Below are positions 1-7,696 of a DNA stretch of 34,053 bases, piece by piece. The DNA comes from Solirubrobacterales bacterium (GTDB lineage Bacteria > Actinomycetota > Thermoleophilia > Solirubrobacterales > Solirubrobacteraceae). The position numbers and the translations under genes were made by a program. The stretch lies in contig DAHUYQ010000054.1 in NCBI GenBank assembly GCA_027315115.1, positions 1 to 34,053 of the forward strand, read 5' to 3'. The notes under the pieces are model-generated. The model did not search any database. It had not been told where the DNA came from and saw nothing but the letters and a program-made list of their open reading frames with translations. The first letter of the stretch is position 1. Each line of letters starts with the position of its first letter.

Positions 1-91
1 CGCCCGGACTGGCGTGCCGCCCGGACTGGCGTGCCGCCCGGACTGGCGTGCCGCCCAGGCCCCGCGCCCAGGCCCCGCGCCCAGGCCCCGC
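1..91. repeat. Two adjacent short tandem repeats at the window edge
   Basis: Three perfect copies of a 17-bp unit (CGCCCGGACTGGCGTGC) fill 1-51, followed by three copies of a 13-bp unit (GCCCAGGCCCCGC) at 53-91. Neither unit length is a multiple of three, so this is probably not a conserved coding repeat. One frame is open from the window start to a TAA at 125-127, so it could still be the low-complexity tail of an upstream gene. Confidence 0.8.
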
Positions 92-136
92 GCGCCGCGC
101 GGCGCCCGCCAGCTCCACGCCTGCTAAGAAGCGCCC

Positions 137-1027
137 ATGCCCTCGCAGAGGCCACTGCTGATCGCCGACGTGCCCTGGCTGCTCTACCGCTCCTTCTTCG
201 CGCTGCCGAAATCGATCAAGGGCGCGGATGGCCGGCCGGTCGGCGCGCTGCTCGGGACCGTGAACGCGCTGCTCGCCGCCGTCGAGGCATACGGCCCGCG
301 GGCGGTCGTCGCCTGCTTCGGCGCCGAGGAGGCCCGCTACCGGGTGGAGCTCTACCCGCCCTACCACGCCCACCGCGACCCGATGCCGCCGGATCTGGCG
401 GCCCAGTGGGGCAAGGCCCCGGCGCTTCTTGCGAGCTTCGGCTGGAGCACGTTCGACGCGGGCGAGCTGGAGGCCGACGACGCCATGGGCGCCTTCGCCC
501 GCGTGGAGGCGGACGCGGGCGGCCGCGCGCTGCTGCTCACAGCCGACCGAGACCTGCATCAGGCGGTCCGCGACCGCGTGGCGGTGCTCGACATGAAGGG
601 AAGCTCGATGAGCGTGCTCGGCCCCGAGCAGGTGCGCGAGCGCGTCGGAGTGGACCCTGCCCAGGTCCCCGACCTGATCGCGCTGCGCGGCGACCCTTCG
701 GACGGGCTCCCGGGTGCGCCCGGGATCGGCGCCAAGACCGCGGCGACCCTCCTGGCCGACTACGGCTCGCTGGAGGGCGTGCTCGCCGCCGCCGAGGCGG
801 AGGATGCCGGCATGACCGCCAAGACCGCGATCAAGCTGCGCGCCGGCGCCCGGGAGCTGCGCGACTTCAAGCGGATCGCGACGCTCGCGGAGCTCGAGGT
901 GCGGCGTCCCACCGACCGCGAGACCAACCTCGCCGGCGGAGCCGCCGCGGCGCAGGAGCTCGGAATGAACGCCCTGGCGAAGAGACTTCGGCAGCGAGCT
1001 ATCAACTCTCCTACAACTTCGGCGTAA
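137..1027 (+). CDS. Stand-alone 5'-3' exonuclease (PolA N-terminal type, FEN superfamily)
   Basis: The 296-residue protein matches the 5'-nuclease domain of DNA polymerase I, with no polymerase or 3'-5' exonuclease part. Metal-site acidic residues are visible in family order: D11 in the first strand, E112/D114/D115 in LEADDAM, D137/D139 in TADRD, and D186/D189 in LRGDPSDGLPG. The helix-hairpin-helix PGIGAKTA (195-202) grips DNA. The family removes 5' flaps and RNA primers, so a repair or Okazaki-fragment role is likely. The ATG at 137 lies 9 nt after the last upstream stop, with only a weak purine-rich AAGAAG before it. The gene is convergent with ychF. The last codons are AT-richer than the body and form one arm of an inverted repeat. 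Confidence 0.93.
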   Translation: MPSQRPLLIADVPWLLYRSFFALPKSIKGADGRPVGALLGTVNALLAAVEAYGPRAVVACFGAEEARYRVELYPPYHAHRDPMPPDLAAQWGKAPALLASFGWSTFDAGELEADDAMGAFARVEADAGGRALLLTADRDLHQAVRDRVAVLDMKGSSMSVLGPEQVRERVGVDPAQVPDLIALRGDPSDGLPGAPGIGAKTAATLLADYGSLEGVLAAAEAEDAGMTAKTAIKLRAGARELRDFKRIATLAELEVRRPTDRETNLAGGAAAAQELGMNALAKRLRQRAINSPTTSA

Positions 1028-1051
1028 GCCTGTTAGCTTATTTGATAGCTC
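996..1051. other. Perfect 10-bp inverted repeat across the stop codon
   Basis: GAGCTATCAA at 996-1005 is matched by TTGATAGCTC at 1042-1051, with a 36-nt loop that includes the exonuclease stop codon. This patch is clearly AT-richer than its surroundings. The loop is too long and lacks a T-run for a normal terminator. It could be a protein-binding site or a remnant of insertion. Confidence 0.6.
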
Positions 1052-1279
1052 ACACGGAATAGTACCCCCAGCCCCCCGGTTTCGGCGCTCGGGAGGCCAT
1101 TCCCGACCGGGCCGCGAGCCACCCCGACGCGCCACCACCTGCCCAGACAAGCCGCGACACCCGACGCGCCACCGTCTACCCGTCAGGCCGCAACTACCCG
1201 AACTACCCGGCAGGCAGCAACTACCCGGCAGGCCGTGACGTCCGGCGTGCGGCCGCCCGCCCCGGCGCGGCGCGCGTCC
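1052..1279. other. Convergent intergenic region with short repeats, no gene seen
   Basis: I see no credible gene between the exonuclease and ychF stops. The stretch holds a small hairpin (TCGGGA 1089-1094 with TCCCGA 1101-1106) and an imperfect direct repeat built on CTACCCGGCAGGC. That repeat is clearest at 1203-1215 and 1220-1232 (17-bp period), with degenerate copies near 1176 and 1192. No T-run follows the hairpin, so how the two convergent transcripts end is unclear. Confidence 0.6.
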
Positions 1280-2365
1280 CTACGGCGTGAACTTGACGGT
1301 GATCACGTCGCCGTCACGCATCACGTAGTCGCGCCCCTCCAACCGCAGCAGCCCCCGCTCGCGCGCCCCCGCGTAGCCACCGGAGTCCACGAGGTCCTTC
1401 CAGCCGATCACTTCGGCCCGCACGAACCCTTTCTGGATGTCGCTGTGGATCTCACCGGCGGCGTGCCAGGCGGTCAGACCTTCGCGCAGGTGCCAGGACT
1501 GCGCCGGCTTGCCCTCGCCTGCCGTGAAGAAGGCGATCAGATGGAGGAGGGCGAACGCGCCGGCGACGACCCGCTGCAGACCGGATTCGCTGAGCCCCAG
1601 CTCCTGCCGCATCGCGGCCGCCTCGTCGTCCTCCAGCGCGGCAAGCTCGGACTCCAGCCGCGCTGAGACCGCGACCGCCTTGGCGCCCACAGACTCGGCG
1701 TGGGCTGCGATCTCGGGCGGCACATCGTCGGAGCCTTCGTCGACGTTGGCGACGAACAGCACCGGCTTGCCGGTGAGCGCGCCGAGGTCGCGCGCCGCAT
1801 GCGGCGCGTCCTCGGGCGGCGGCACGCTCCGGACCGGCTCCCCGCGCTGCAGCGCGGCGATCGCCTCCGTGAGCCACGCCTCCTCGGCCACCGCGGCCCG
1901 GTCGCCGGATTTGGCCATGCGCGCGACGCGCTGCAGGCGCCGCTGCGCCTGCTCCAGATCGGCCAGCGCGAGCTCGGCCTCGATCGTCTCGATGTCGCGC
2001 AGCGGCCCGACCTCGCCCTCCGGGTGGATCACGCCCTCGTCTGCGTGCGCCCGCACCACGTGCACGATCGCGTCGGTCTCGCGGATGTTCGCCAGGAACT
2101 TGTTGCCGAGCCCCTCGCCCTGGTGCGCGCCGGCGACCAGGCCGGCGATGTCATGGAAGTCGACCGTGTCGTAGACGATCTCGCTGGCGCCGACGGTCGC
2201 GACCACCTGGTCGAGCCGCCTGTCCACGACCGGCACGACCGCGACGTTGGGCTCGATCGTCGTGAACGGGTAGTTGGCCGCCTCCGCGCCCGCCTTCGTG
2301 AGGGCGTTGAACAGAGAGGACTTGCCCGCGTTGGGCATCCCCACGATCCCGATCCTGGTGCTCAC
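1280..2365 (-). CDS. ychF: Redox-regulated ATPase YchF (Obg family)
   Basis: The 361-residue product has the normal length for YchF/Ola1, an Obg-family P-loop protein that prefers ATP and binds ribosomes. It opens with [16 protein letters not shown] (Walker A), then [21 protein letters not shown] (switch II and G3, printed here as the family landmark), then NVDE in place of the GTP-specific NKxD. The C-terminal TGS-like domain ends [12 protein letters not shown]. The start is the GTG at 2363-2365: GGGGAG lies 6 nt upstream, and the codon overlaps the stop of the PAP2 gene as GTGA, so the two are translationally coupled. A longer open frame upstream on this strand is only a shadow of the PAP2 gene. 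Confidence 0.96.
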   Translation of the reverse strand: MSTRIGIVGMPNAGKSSLFNALTKAGAEAANYPFTTIEPNVAVVPVVDRRLDQVVATVGASEIVYDTVDFHDIAGLVAGAHQGEGLGNKFLANIRETDAIVHVVRAHADEGVIHPEGEVGPLRDIETIEAELALADLEQAQRRLQRVARMAKSGDRAAVAEEAWLTEAIAALQRGEPVRSVPPPEDAPHAARDLGALTGKPVLFVANVDEGSDDVPPEIAAHAESVGAKAVAVSARLESELAALEDDEAAAMRQELGLSESGLQRVVAGAFALLHLIAFFTAGEGKPAQSWHLREGLTAWHAAGEIHSDIQKGFVRAEVIGWKDLVDSGGYAGARERGLLRLEGRDYVMRDGDVITVKFTP

Positions 2366-3000
2366 GCCACGCTCCCCTGCCCGGGGTCGGGCTCGAGCTC
2401 GGTCCCCGGCGCGGCCGCCCCCGGAATGCCGCCACCCGGCGCGGCCGCCCCCGGCACGCCGCCACCCGGCGCGGCCGCCCCCGGCACGACAGCCGCCCGC
2501 CACCGCCGCCCGCCGAGCGCGGCGGAGACCGCGGTCCCGAGCGCGGCTCCAGCCACCACGTCGGAGGGGTAGTGCAAGCCGAGATACAGCCGCGAGACCG
2601 CGGTCGCGCTCGCGAGACCGTACAGCGGCTTGGCCGGCAGCCCCAGCCGCGAGTAGGCAAGCGCGCCCGCAAACGCCGTCGCCGAGTGAGCGCTGGGGAA
2701 GCTCAGTTTGGTGGGCGTCGGCGCGAGCGGCGGCAGCCCCTCCAACCGCGGCCGCCGGCGCCTGCACACAAGCTTGATCGTGGTGTTGAGCACGTAGGCG
2801 CCGACGACGCAGCCCAGCGCCCGCGCCCACCGCGAGCGGCGCGCCGGATCGACCGCCCACCCGCAGCCGCCGATCGCGATCCACAGCCCGCCATGCTCAC
2901 CGAGCCGCGAGAATCGCGCGACCGCGCGCTCGGCCGCAGGCGTGTGACCGGTGGTGCGCATGAAGCGCAGCAGTCGCTCGTCGAGCGAGGACGCCCTCAT
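2362..3000 (-). CDS. PAP2-family phosphatase (membrane lipid phosphatase-like)
   Basis: The 212-residue protein carries all three parts of the PAP2 active site: KLVCRRRRP (KX6RP), PSAHS (the PSGH motif with Ala for Gly) and SRLYLGLHYPSD (SRX5HX3D). The family dephosphorylates phosphatidate, undecaprenyl pyrophosphate or similar lipid phosphates at the membrane; the substrate here is not evident. The segments around the motifs are moderately hydrophobic. The C-terminal 40 residues are a Gly/Ala/Pro tail encoded by a 30-bp tandem repeat. The ATG at 3000 follows the small upstream gene by 17 nt, and the stop overlaps the ychF start, so it belongs to that operon. Confidence 0.88.
   Translation of the reverse strand: MRASSLDERLLRFMRTTGHTPAAERAVARFSRLGEHGGLWIAIGGCGWAVDPARRSRWARALGCVVGAYVLNTTIKLVCRRRRPRLEGLPPLAPTPTKLSFPSAHSATAFAGALAYSRLGLPAKPLYGLASATAVSRLYLGLHYPSDVVAGAALGTAVSAALGGRRWRAAVVPGAAAPGGGVPGAAAPGGGIPGAAAPGTELEPDPGQGSVA
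2408..2488. repeat. 30-bp tandem repeat inside the PAP2 gene tail
   Basis: Two full copies and about two thirds of a third copy (2408-2437, 2438-2467, 2468-2488) start GGCGCGGCCGCCCCCGG. The unit is in frame (ten codons) and encodes the PGAAAPGGG(V/I) tail of the PAP2 protein. Copies differ by only a few bases, so expansion looks recent. Confidence 0.85.
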
Positions 3001-3017
3001 GCGCCGGTCAGGTGCCC

Positions 3018-3230
3018 CTACGCTCGAAACCCGACCCGATGCTCGCCGTCGTCGGCGCGCACGAAGGCGACCTGGGCGAGATCGATACGGACCGAGCCGT
3101 CCTCGGCGTCCAGGACGTGCCAGCCGCTGCTCCCGAGCATCCGGTAGAGACCGTCGACCTGCTCGTCCTGCACCCGCACGGCGAGCACCTGCCCGCCGTT
3201 GAAGCCGATGCTGAGGCTGCGCATTGCCAT
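3018..3230 (-). CDS. Small conserved-looking protein of unknown function
   Basis: This 70-residue protein is not one I recognise. It alternates short hydrophobic and polar stretches (for example VLAVRVQ, WHVLDAED, VRIDLAQVAFV), as in a small beta-rich cytosolic domain; no signal peptide or membrane helix is visible. The ATG at 3228-3230 overlaps the TGA of the epimerase gene by one base (TGATG), and AGGAGG lies ten bases upstream, so translation is well supported. Being wedged between a methylmalonyl-CoA epimerase and a PAP2 gene suggests an operon, but no function follows from that. Confidence 0.7.
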   Translation of the reverse strand: MAMRSLSIGFNGGQVLAVRVQDEQVDGLYRMLGSSGWHVLDAEDGSVRIDLAQVAFVRADDGEHRVGFRA

Positions 3231-3646
3231 CAGTCGTGTCCTCCTGGTTGCGGTTGCACGATCTCGGTGAGCACTCCTCCCGTGCCCCGCGGATGCAGGA
3301 ACGCGACCCGCGAGCTGCGAATCCCGATCCGCGGCTGCTGGTCGATCAGCGGCACCCCCGCCGCGCTCAGCGCGGCGAGCACCGCGTCGATGTCGCCCAC
3401 CTGGTAGGCGATGTGATGCAGCCCGGGCCCACGCTTGGCCAGGAACTTCCCCACCGGCGTCTCCGCCGAAAGCGGCGCGAGCAGCTCGATGTGCCCCTCG
3501 CCCACATCGAGCAGCACGGCCTCCACGCCCTGCTCCTCCACCACCTCGCGGTGAGCCAGCCGCATCTCCATGCGCTGCCCCCAGACCTCGATCGAGCTGT
3601 CCAGGTCCTCGACGGCGATGCCGACATGGTCTATCCGAGTGAACAC
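3230..3646 (-). CDS. mce: Methylmalonyl-CoA epimerase (VOC family)
   Basis: The 138-residue product has the length and two-module layout of methylmalonyl-CoA epimerase, which interconverts the (2R) and (2S) isomers in propionyl-CoA metabolism. Metal ligands are visible: H7 in RIDHVGIAV, E54 in GHIELL, H77/H78 in GLHHIAYQV, and E128 in GVLTEIV. The start is the GTG at 3644-3646, because TAGACT lies exactly 7 nt upstream and would give a leaderless mRNA. No mutase gene is nearby. Another VOC activity (glyoxalase or dioxygenase) is possible, but the motif spacing favours the epimerase. Confidence 0.88.
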   Translation of the reverse strand: MFTRIDHVGIAVEDLDSSIEVWGQRMEMRLAHREVVEEQGVEAVLLDVGEGHIELLAPLSAETPVGKFLAKRGPGLHHIAYQVGDIDAVLAALSAAGVPLIDQQPRIGIRSSRVAFLHPRGTGGVLTEIVQPQPGGHD

Positions 3647-3653
3647 GGCCCGA

Positions 3654-3659
3654 AGTCTA
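3654..3659 (-). promoter_or_regulatory. -10 box for a leaderless epimerase mRNA
   Basis: On the minus strand this reads TAGACT, followed by a 7-nt spacer and the GTG start. The TANNNT form at this distance matches actinobacterial leaderless promoters and recurs at other genes in the window. No clear -35 is seen. Confidence 0.5.
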
Positions 3660-3726
3660 GTGAGGCCGGCCGGCTCAGGCCCGCGCGCCGCCGCTCAGGC
3701 CGCGCCGCCGGGCGAGAGCCGCCGGC

Positions 3727-5292
3727 TCAGACCTGCTGCGCGCCGTCGGCGCCGACACGCCCGCCGGCGTCCGAGGCCGCGACCACGCGCAGGCCCACGC
3801 CGGGCGCGCGCTCCAGCCGCGGCACGCCGGCCATTATCCGCTCGATCGCGGCACGGTCGAGCACCTCTTTCTCCAGCAGCTCGCCCGCGAGCGCGTCGAG
3901 CTGGGCGCGGTGCGCGACGACCAGCCGCTGGGCGGCGCGCCTGGCCTCCTCGACCAGGTCGTGTCGCTCCTCGTCGCGCAGGCGCAGCGAGCTCTCGGAG
4001 AGCTGCAGGTTGCCGCCGGGGGCGCGTCCGGCGCCGGCGTTGCCCATCGCGTAGTCCTCGAGCATCGCCCGGGAGATCTCGACCACCCGCTTGAGGTCGT
4101 CGGCGGCGCCGGTGGTCACCTGGCCGAAGACGACCTGCTCGGCGGCCCGCCCGCCCAGCAGCACGGTCATGTAGTCGATCAGCTCCTCGCGGGTCTTCAG
4201 GTAACGATCCTCCGCGGGCAGGTTGAGCGTGTAGCCGAGCGCGCGCCCGCGCGGCACGATCGAGATGCGGTGCACCCGGTCCACGGAGGGAAGCAGCTCG
4301 CCGCAGAGGGCGTGGCCGGCCTCGTGGTAGGCGACGACGCGCTTCTCGTGGCCGGTCAGCACGCGGCGGGACTGCACGCCCGCGATCACGCGCTCCAGCG
4401 CCTGGTCGAAGTCGGCGGCTTCGATGTGCTCCCCGCCCCGCCGCGCGGCGAAGATCGCCGCCTCGTTGCAGATGTTGGCCAGGTCGGCCCCGGTCAAGCC
4501 GCTGGTTTGCTGCGCCACCAAAGAAAGATCGACGTTCTTCAAGGGCTTGTCCCTGGTGTGCACCGCCAGCACCCCCTGGCGCCCGCGAACGTCCGGCGGC
4601 GCGACGAAGACCTGCCGGTCGAAGCGGCCCGGCCGCAGCAGCGCCGGGTCGAGCTTCTCCAGCAGGTTGGAGGCGGCGATCACGACCAGCCGGCCGCCAC
4701 GCGCGGAGAACCCGTCCATCTCCACCAGAAGCTGGTTGAGCGTCTGGTCCTTCTCGCCGGAGATGTCCATGCCGCGGTGCCCGCCGACCGCGTCGAGCTC
4801 ATCGATGAAGATGATCGCCGGTTCGTGGTTGCGGGCCACGGCGAAGAGCCGTCTGATGCGCGCGGCGCCGAGCCCCGCGAACATCTCCACGAACGCGGCT
4901 GCCGACTGCGCGAAGAACTGCGCCCCGGACTCGTGCGCCACGGCCTTGGCCAGCAGCGTCTTGCCGGTCCCGGGCGGCCCGTGCAGCAGGATGCCCTTGG
5001 GCACCTTGGCGCCCATCTTGGCAAAGCGCTCCGGGTCGCGCAGGAACTCCACGATCTCCTGCAGCTCGGCCTTGGCCTCGTCGACGCCGGCGATCTCCTC
5101 CCAGGCCACCGCCTGCTTGGACGCCGGCTTGATCTGCTGCGGCTTGACCCGCGGCATCGCTTTGACGGTGCGCCACATCAGGTAGATCAGCGCCGCGAAG
5201 AACAGGATCATCACGACGCTGCTCCACTGCAGAGACCATTCCTGAATGTCCTGCACGATCGACGCGGCAGGGGAAAGCAACCCGGCGGGCAT
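3727..5292 (-). CDS. ftsH: FtsH-type AAA+ zinc metalloprotease, short form
   Basis: This 521-residue membrane protease has the full FtsH catalytic set: Walker A GPPGTGKT (105-112), Walker B IIFIDE (160-165), the second region of homology with RPGRFDR (220-226), and zinc site HEAGH (323-327) with the distal Asp in GAADDLKR. The pore-loop segment is FVEMFAGLG, with Ala where most FtsH have Val. It has one predicted membrane helix (about 24-41) and no extracytoplasmic domain, unlike the usual two-helix FtsH of 600 or more residues. It is therefore probably a paralogue rather than the main FtsH. The ATG at 5292 follows an AT-rich stretch with AAGAGAG. It lies 50 nt downstream of the peptidase gene on the same strand. 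Confidence 0.92.
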   Translation of the reverse strand: MPAGLLSPAASIVQDIQEWSLQWSSVVMILFFAALIYLMWRTVKAMPRVKPQQIKPASKQAVAWEEIAGVDEAKAELQEIVEFLRDPERFAKMGAKVPKGILLHGPPGTGKTLLAKAVAHESGAQFFAQSAAAFVEMFAGLGAARIRRLFAVARNHEPAIIFIDELDAVGGHRGMDISGEKDQTLNQLLVEMDGFSARGGRLVVIAASNLLEKLDPALLRPGRFDRQVFVAPPDVRGRQGVLAVHTRDKPLKNVDLSLVAQQTSGLTGADLANICNEAAIFAARRGGEHIEAADFDQALERVIAGVQSRRVLTGHEKRVVAYHEAGHALCGELLPSVDRVHRISIVPRGRALGYTLNLPAEDRYLKTREELIDYMTVLLGGRAAEQVVFGQVTTGAADDLKRVVEISRAMLEDYAMGNAGAGRAPGGNLQLSESSLRLRDEERHDLVEEARRAAQRLVVAHRAQLDALAGELLEKEVLDRAAIERIMAGVPRLERAPGVGLRVVAASDAGGRVGADGAQQV

Positions 5293-5342
5293 CTCTCTTT
5301 AAATCCTTCCCCAGATGGCCATCCGTGGCCTCATGGGCGTGA

Positions 5343-6650
5343 TTATGCCAGCAATCGCAACACAAGATCCCGGTAGCACTGCGTCGCGAACGCGAGATCG
5401 CGCAGGTCGATCCGCTCGTCGGCGCTGTGAATCAGCGGCCACGCCTCCAACAGAGACTGGTGGCGGTGCGGGAAGAACCCGTATGCCACGCACTCCGGGA
5501 AGGCCGCCCTGAAGTGGCGGGAGTCGGTGAACCCCGGCATCGCGGTGGGCACGGTGCTCGCGCCGGGGTCGTGCTCGGCGATCCACTCCGAGATCGCATC
5601 CATCAGCGGCGAGCGCTCAGGCGAGCTGTTTCCCTCCACCTGCTCGGTGAAATCGATCTCGAAGCCCTCGATCTGCTCGTCGCCGAGCACCTCCGCGATC
5701 GCGGCGCGCACCGCCGGCTCCCCGAGCCCGGGCGGCACCCGGCAGTCGACTCGCAGCCGTGCGGCGCTTGGTATCACGTTGATCTTCTCCGAGGCGGAGA
5801 TCCGGGTCGGCGAGAGCGTGACGCCGAGCAACGGCAGCACGATCGGCAGCAGACGATCGTCCTGCGCCGCGATTTTCCGCACGGCCTCACGTGGATTCTC
5901 GGGGTCCTCGCCAAGCCCTCTCAGCAGTGCCTTGGCGGGGTCTGTTAGGAGAGGGGAGGGAGAGCGAGTGGCGAGCCGCTGCAGCAGCGGCGCCATCTTC
6001 AAAAGCGCGTTCTCTCCCATCTGCGGAGTGGAGGCGTGCGCGGCCACCCCGCGCGTGGTCACCGTGAAGCGGAACACCCCCTTCTCCGCGCAGCAGACCC
6101 CGTAGCGTCGGCGTCCGTCGTATGTGAAGGACTGCCCGCCGCCCTCGTTGAGCAGCATGTCGCAGCGCACCTTCTCGGGGTGGTTCTGCGTCAGCCACTT
6201 GGCTCCCAGCTCCCCGCCCGTCTCCTCGTCGGCCACCGCGACGATCAGCAGCGTGCCGCGCGCCGGACGCCAGCCTTCGGCGGCCAGTGCCGCGCCCGCG
6301 GCGGCCTCGGCCGCGACCTGGGACTTCATGTCGAGCGCCCCCCTCCCCCACAAGAACCCGTCCGCGATCTCGCCCGACCAGGGGTCGTGAGCCCACTCCT
6401 GCGCGTCGGCGAGCACGGTGTCGGTGTGGCCGAGCAGGCAGAGCGTCGGCCCCTCCCGCGCGCCGCTCAGCCGCGCGACGAGGTTCGGCCGCTGCGGGTC
6501 GGCCGCCAGCAGCTCGCACTCGAAGCCGGCGTCGGAGAGCAGCTCGCCCAGCAGCTCCTGCGCCGGCCGCTCGCGGCCCGGCGGGTTGACCGTGTTCAGA
6601 CGCACGAGTCGCTGCAGCAGCTCGGCGCTCTGGCTCGCGAGGCTCGACAC
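5343..6650 (-). CDS. M20-family metallopeptidase (ArgE/DapE/CPG2-like)
   Basis: The 435-residue protein shows the di-zinc site of the M20 family: H75 and D77 in LLGHTDTV, bridging D107 in GALDMK, catalytic E142 and metal ligand E143 in ADEETGG, and a late His in FFPHRHQ. Family members hydrolyse N-acyl amino acids, dipeptides or acetylornithine; the substrate cannot be told from sequence. A start at the GTG 6648-6650 is preferred over an upstream TTG, because TACGAT sits 6 nt before it. The protein then begins just before the first helix (LLQRLVRLNTVNPPG), as in the family. It is divergent from the ATPase operon and precedes ftsH by 50 nt. Confidence 0.9.
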   Translation of the reverse strand: MSSLASQSAELLQRLVRLNTVNPPGRERPAQELLGELLSDAGFECELLAADPQRPNLVARLSGAREGPTLCLLGHTDTVLADAQEWAHDPWSGEIADGFLWGRGALDMKSQVAAEAAAGAALAAEGWRPARGTLLIVAVADEETGGELGAKWLTQNHPEKVRCDMLLNEGGGQSFTYDGRRRYGVCCAEKGVFRFTVTTRGVAAHASTPQMGENALLKMAPLLQRLATRSPSPLLTDPAKALLRGLGEDPENPREAVRKIAAQDDRLLPIVLPLLGVTLSPTRISASEKINVIPSAARLRVDCRVPPGLGEPAVRAAIAEVLGDEQIEGFEIDFTEQVEGNSSPERSPLMDAISEWIAEHDPGASTVPTAMPGFTDSRHFRAAFPECVAYGFFPHRHQSLLEAWPLIHSADERIDLRDLAFATQCYRDLVLRLLA

Positions 6651-6656
6651 AGCATG

Positions 6657-6662
6657 ATCGTA
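6657..6662 (-). promoter_or_regulatory. -10 box for a leaderless peptidase mRNA
   Basis: The minus strand reads TACGAT, a 6-nt spacer, then the GTG start of the M20 gene. This fits the TANNNT leaderless pattern seen elsewhere in the window and decides the start codon. Confidence 0.5.
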
Positions 6663-6735
6663 TGCGGCGGGCCGATCCGCCGCACCATCACCGCGCTGAC
6701 GCCGGCCCAAGCAGCGCGGGCCTTCTCATTTGCTA

Positions 6736-6769
6736 CTAAAACGTGGTAAAATGCTCACCAAAACGTAGG
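6736..6769 (+). promoter_or_regulatory. Promoter region with a direct-repeat operator candidate
   Basis: AAAACGT occurs at 6738-6744 and 6760-6766, 22 bp apart (about two helical turns), inside longer matches (CTAAAACGTGG and CCAAAACGTAGG). Between them lies TAAAAT (6747-6752), a fair -10 box. AGGA at 6768-6771, about ten bases before the ATG at 6782, serves as ribosome binding site. Repeats on both sides of a -10 suggest autoregulation by a DNA-binding product, possibly the second gene of the operon. Confidence 0.45.
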
Positions 6770-6781
6770 AACTAGCGAGCT

Positions 6782-7696
6782 ATGCCTAACAAGCGCCCCG
6801 AACCGATCGGCACATTGTTCCCGCTGGGTGGACCGGTGCCGCCTGATCTCATCGTTGGACGGCGCGGCGAGATCGAAGAGCTCGGCAGCCGCTTGCGCGA
6901 GGGAATGAGCACGATGCTGGCAGGCGAACGGCGAACCGGCAAGACGACCGTATGTGCCGCGGTCTGCGATCAGCTCAGAAGCGAGGGGGCGCTCGTGATC
7001 GAGATAGACGTCCCCGAACGACCTGACTCGCGCGCGCTCCTGCAACTGATCATCGACGCCTGCAGCCGCGCCTCGCTCGTCAACGCTGGAAGAGCCGCCC
7101 TGCGCTTTGCGCGACCGACCATCGAGAAGCTCCTGTCAGAAGGCGGCGTGCCACTCGACCTGAGCACTATCGGCCGTGACCCCAAAGAGCTTCCTGCACG
7201 CGCGGTGCTGTCGCTGCCGGCCGAGCTGGCTCGGCACAGCGGCAAGCGCGTCCTGCTGTTCCTAGACGAGTTGCAGCGAGTGGTGGATTACGCCGACGGA
7301 GAGGCGGTGCTGTGCGACCTCATCGACCTCTACGGGGCCTCCAGCAACACCATTGTGCTCGTCGACGGCAGCAACGAGCGCGCGCTGAACGGCATGTTCG
7401 GCGCGCCCGTCCACTTTGGCAAGCTTGTCGACCGCATCGAGCTCGGCGCGCTGATCCCACTCTCCGCCTGGCGAGAGCCGCTGACCCAGCGCTTCGCGTG
7501 CGCAGGCATCGAGCTCGTGGAGTCCGCACGAGAAGAACTGCTCGAGTGGAGCAAAGGGCGTCCGTACGCGACGATGGCCGCCGCTCGATACACCGCGCTC
7601 AGCGCCCAGAGGACAGACTCAGGCGCGGCAGACGACTTCGAGGTGCGCATGGGCATCGACGAGGCAGAACGACGCCTTCGCGACGACGGTGCATGA
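6782..7696 (+). CDS. P-loop ATPase of the archaeal-ATPase/AAA type
   Basis: The 304-residue protein looks like the ATPase_2/STAND-related group. After LIVGRRGEIEEL it has an intact Walker A, GERRTGKTT (48-56), Walker B LLFLDELQ (158-165), and a sensor-like VLVDGSNERALNGMFG stretch followed by the family's IPLSAW and GRPYATMAAARY segments. Such ATPases act as regulated switches in defence, signalling and replication; no effector domain is attached. No membrane segment is seen. Its stop overlaps the next gene's start by 8 nt, so the two are co-translated. The coding sequence is less GC-rich than the flanking housekeeping genes, which hints at an accessory origin. Confidence 0.75.
   Translation: MPNKRPEPIGTLFPLGGPVPPDLIVGRRGEIEELGSRLREGMSTMLAGERRTGKTTVCAAVCDQLRSEGALVIEIDVPERPDSRALLQLIIDACSRASLVNAGRAALRFARPTIEKLLSEGGVPLDLSTIGRDPKELPARAVLSLPAELARHSGKRVLLFLDELQRVVDYADGEAVLCDLIDLYGASSNTIVLVDGSNERALNGMFGAPVHFGKLVDRIELGALIPLSAWREPLTQRFACAGIELVESAREELLEWSKGRPYATMAAARYTALSAQRTDSGAADDFEVRMGIDEAERRLRDDGA

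Noticed and set aside
3910..5376. Long + strand open frame opposite ftsH
   Set aside because: The minus-strand frame holds every FtsH motif; the + frame has none.
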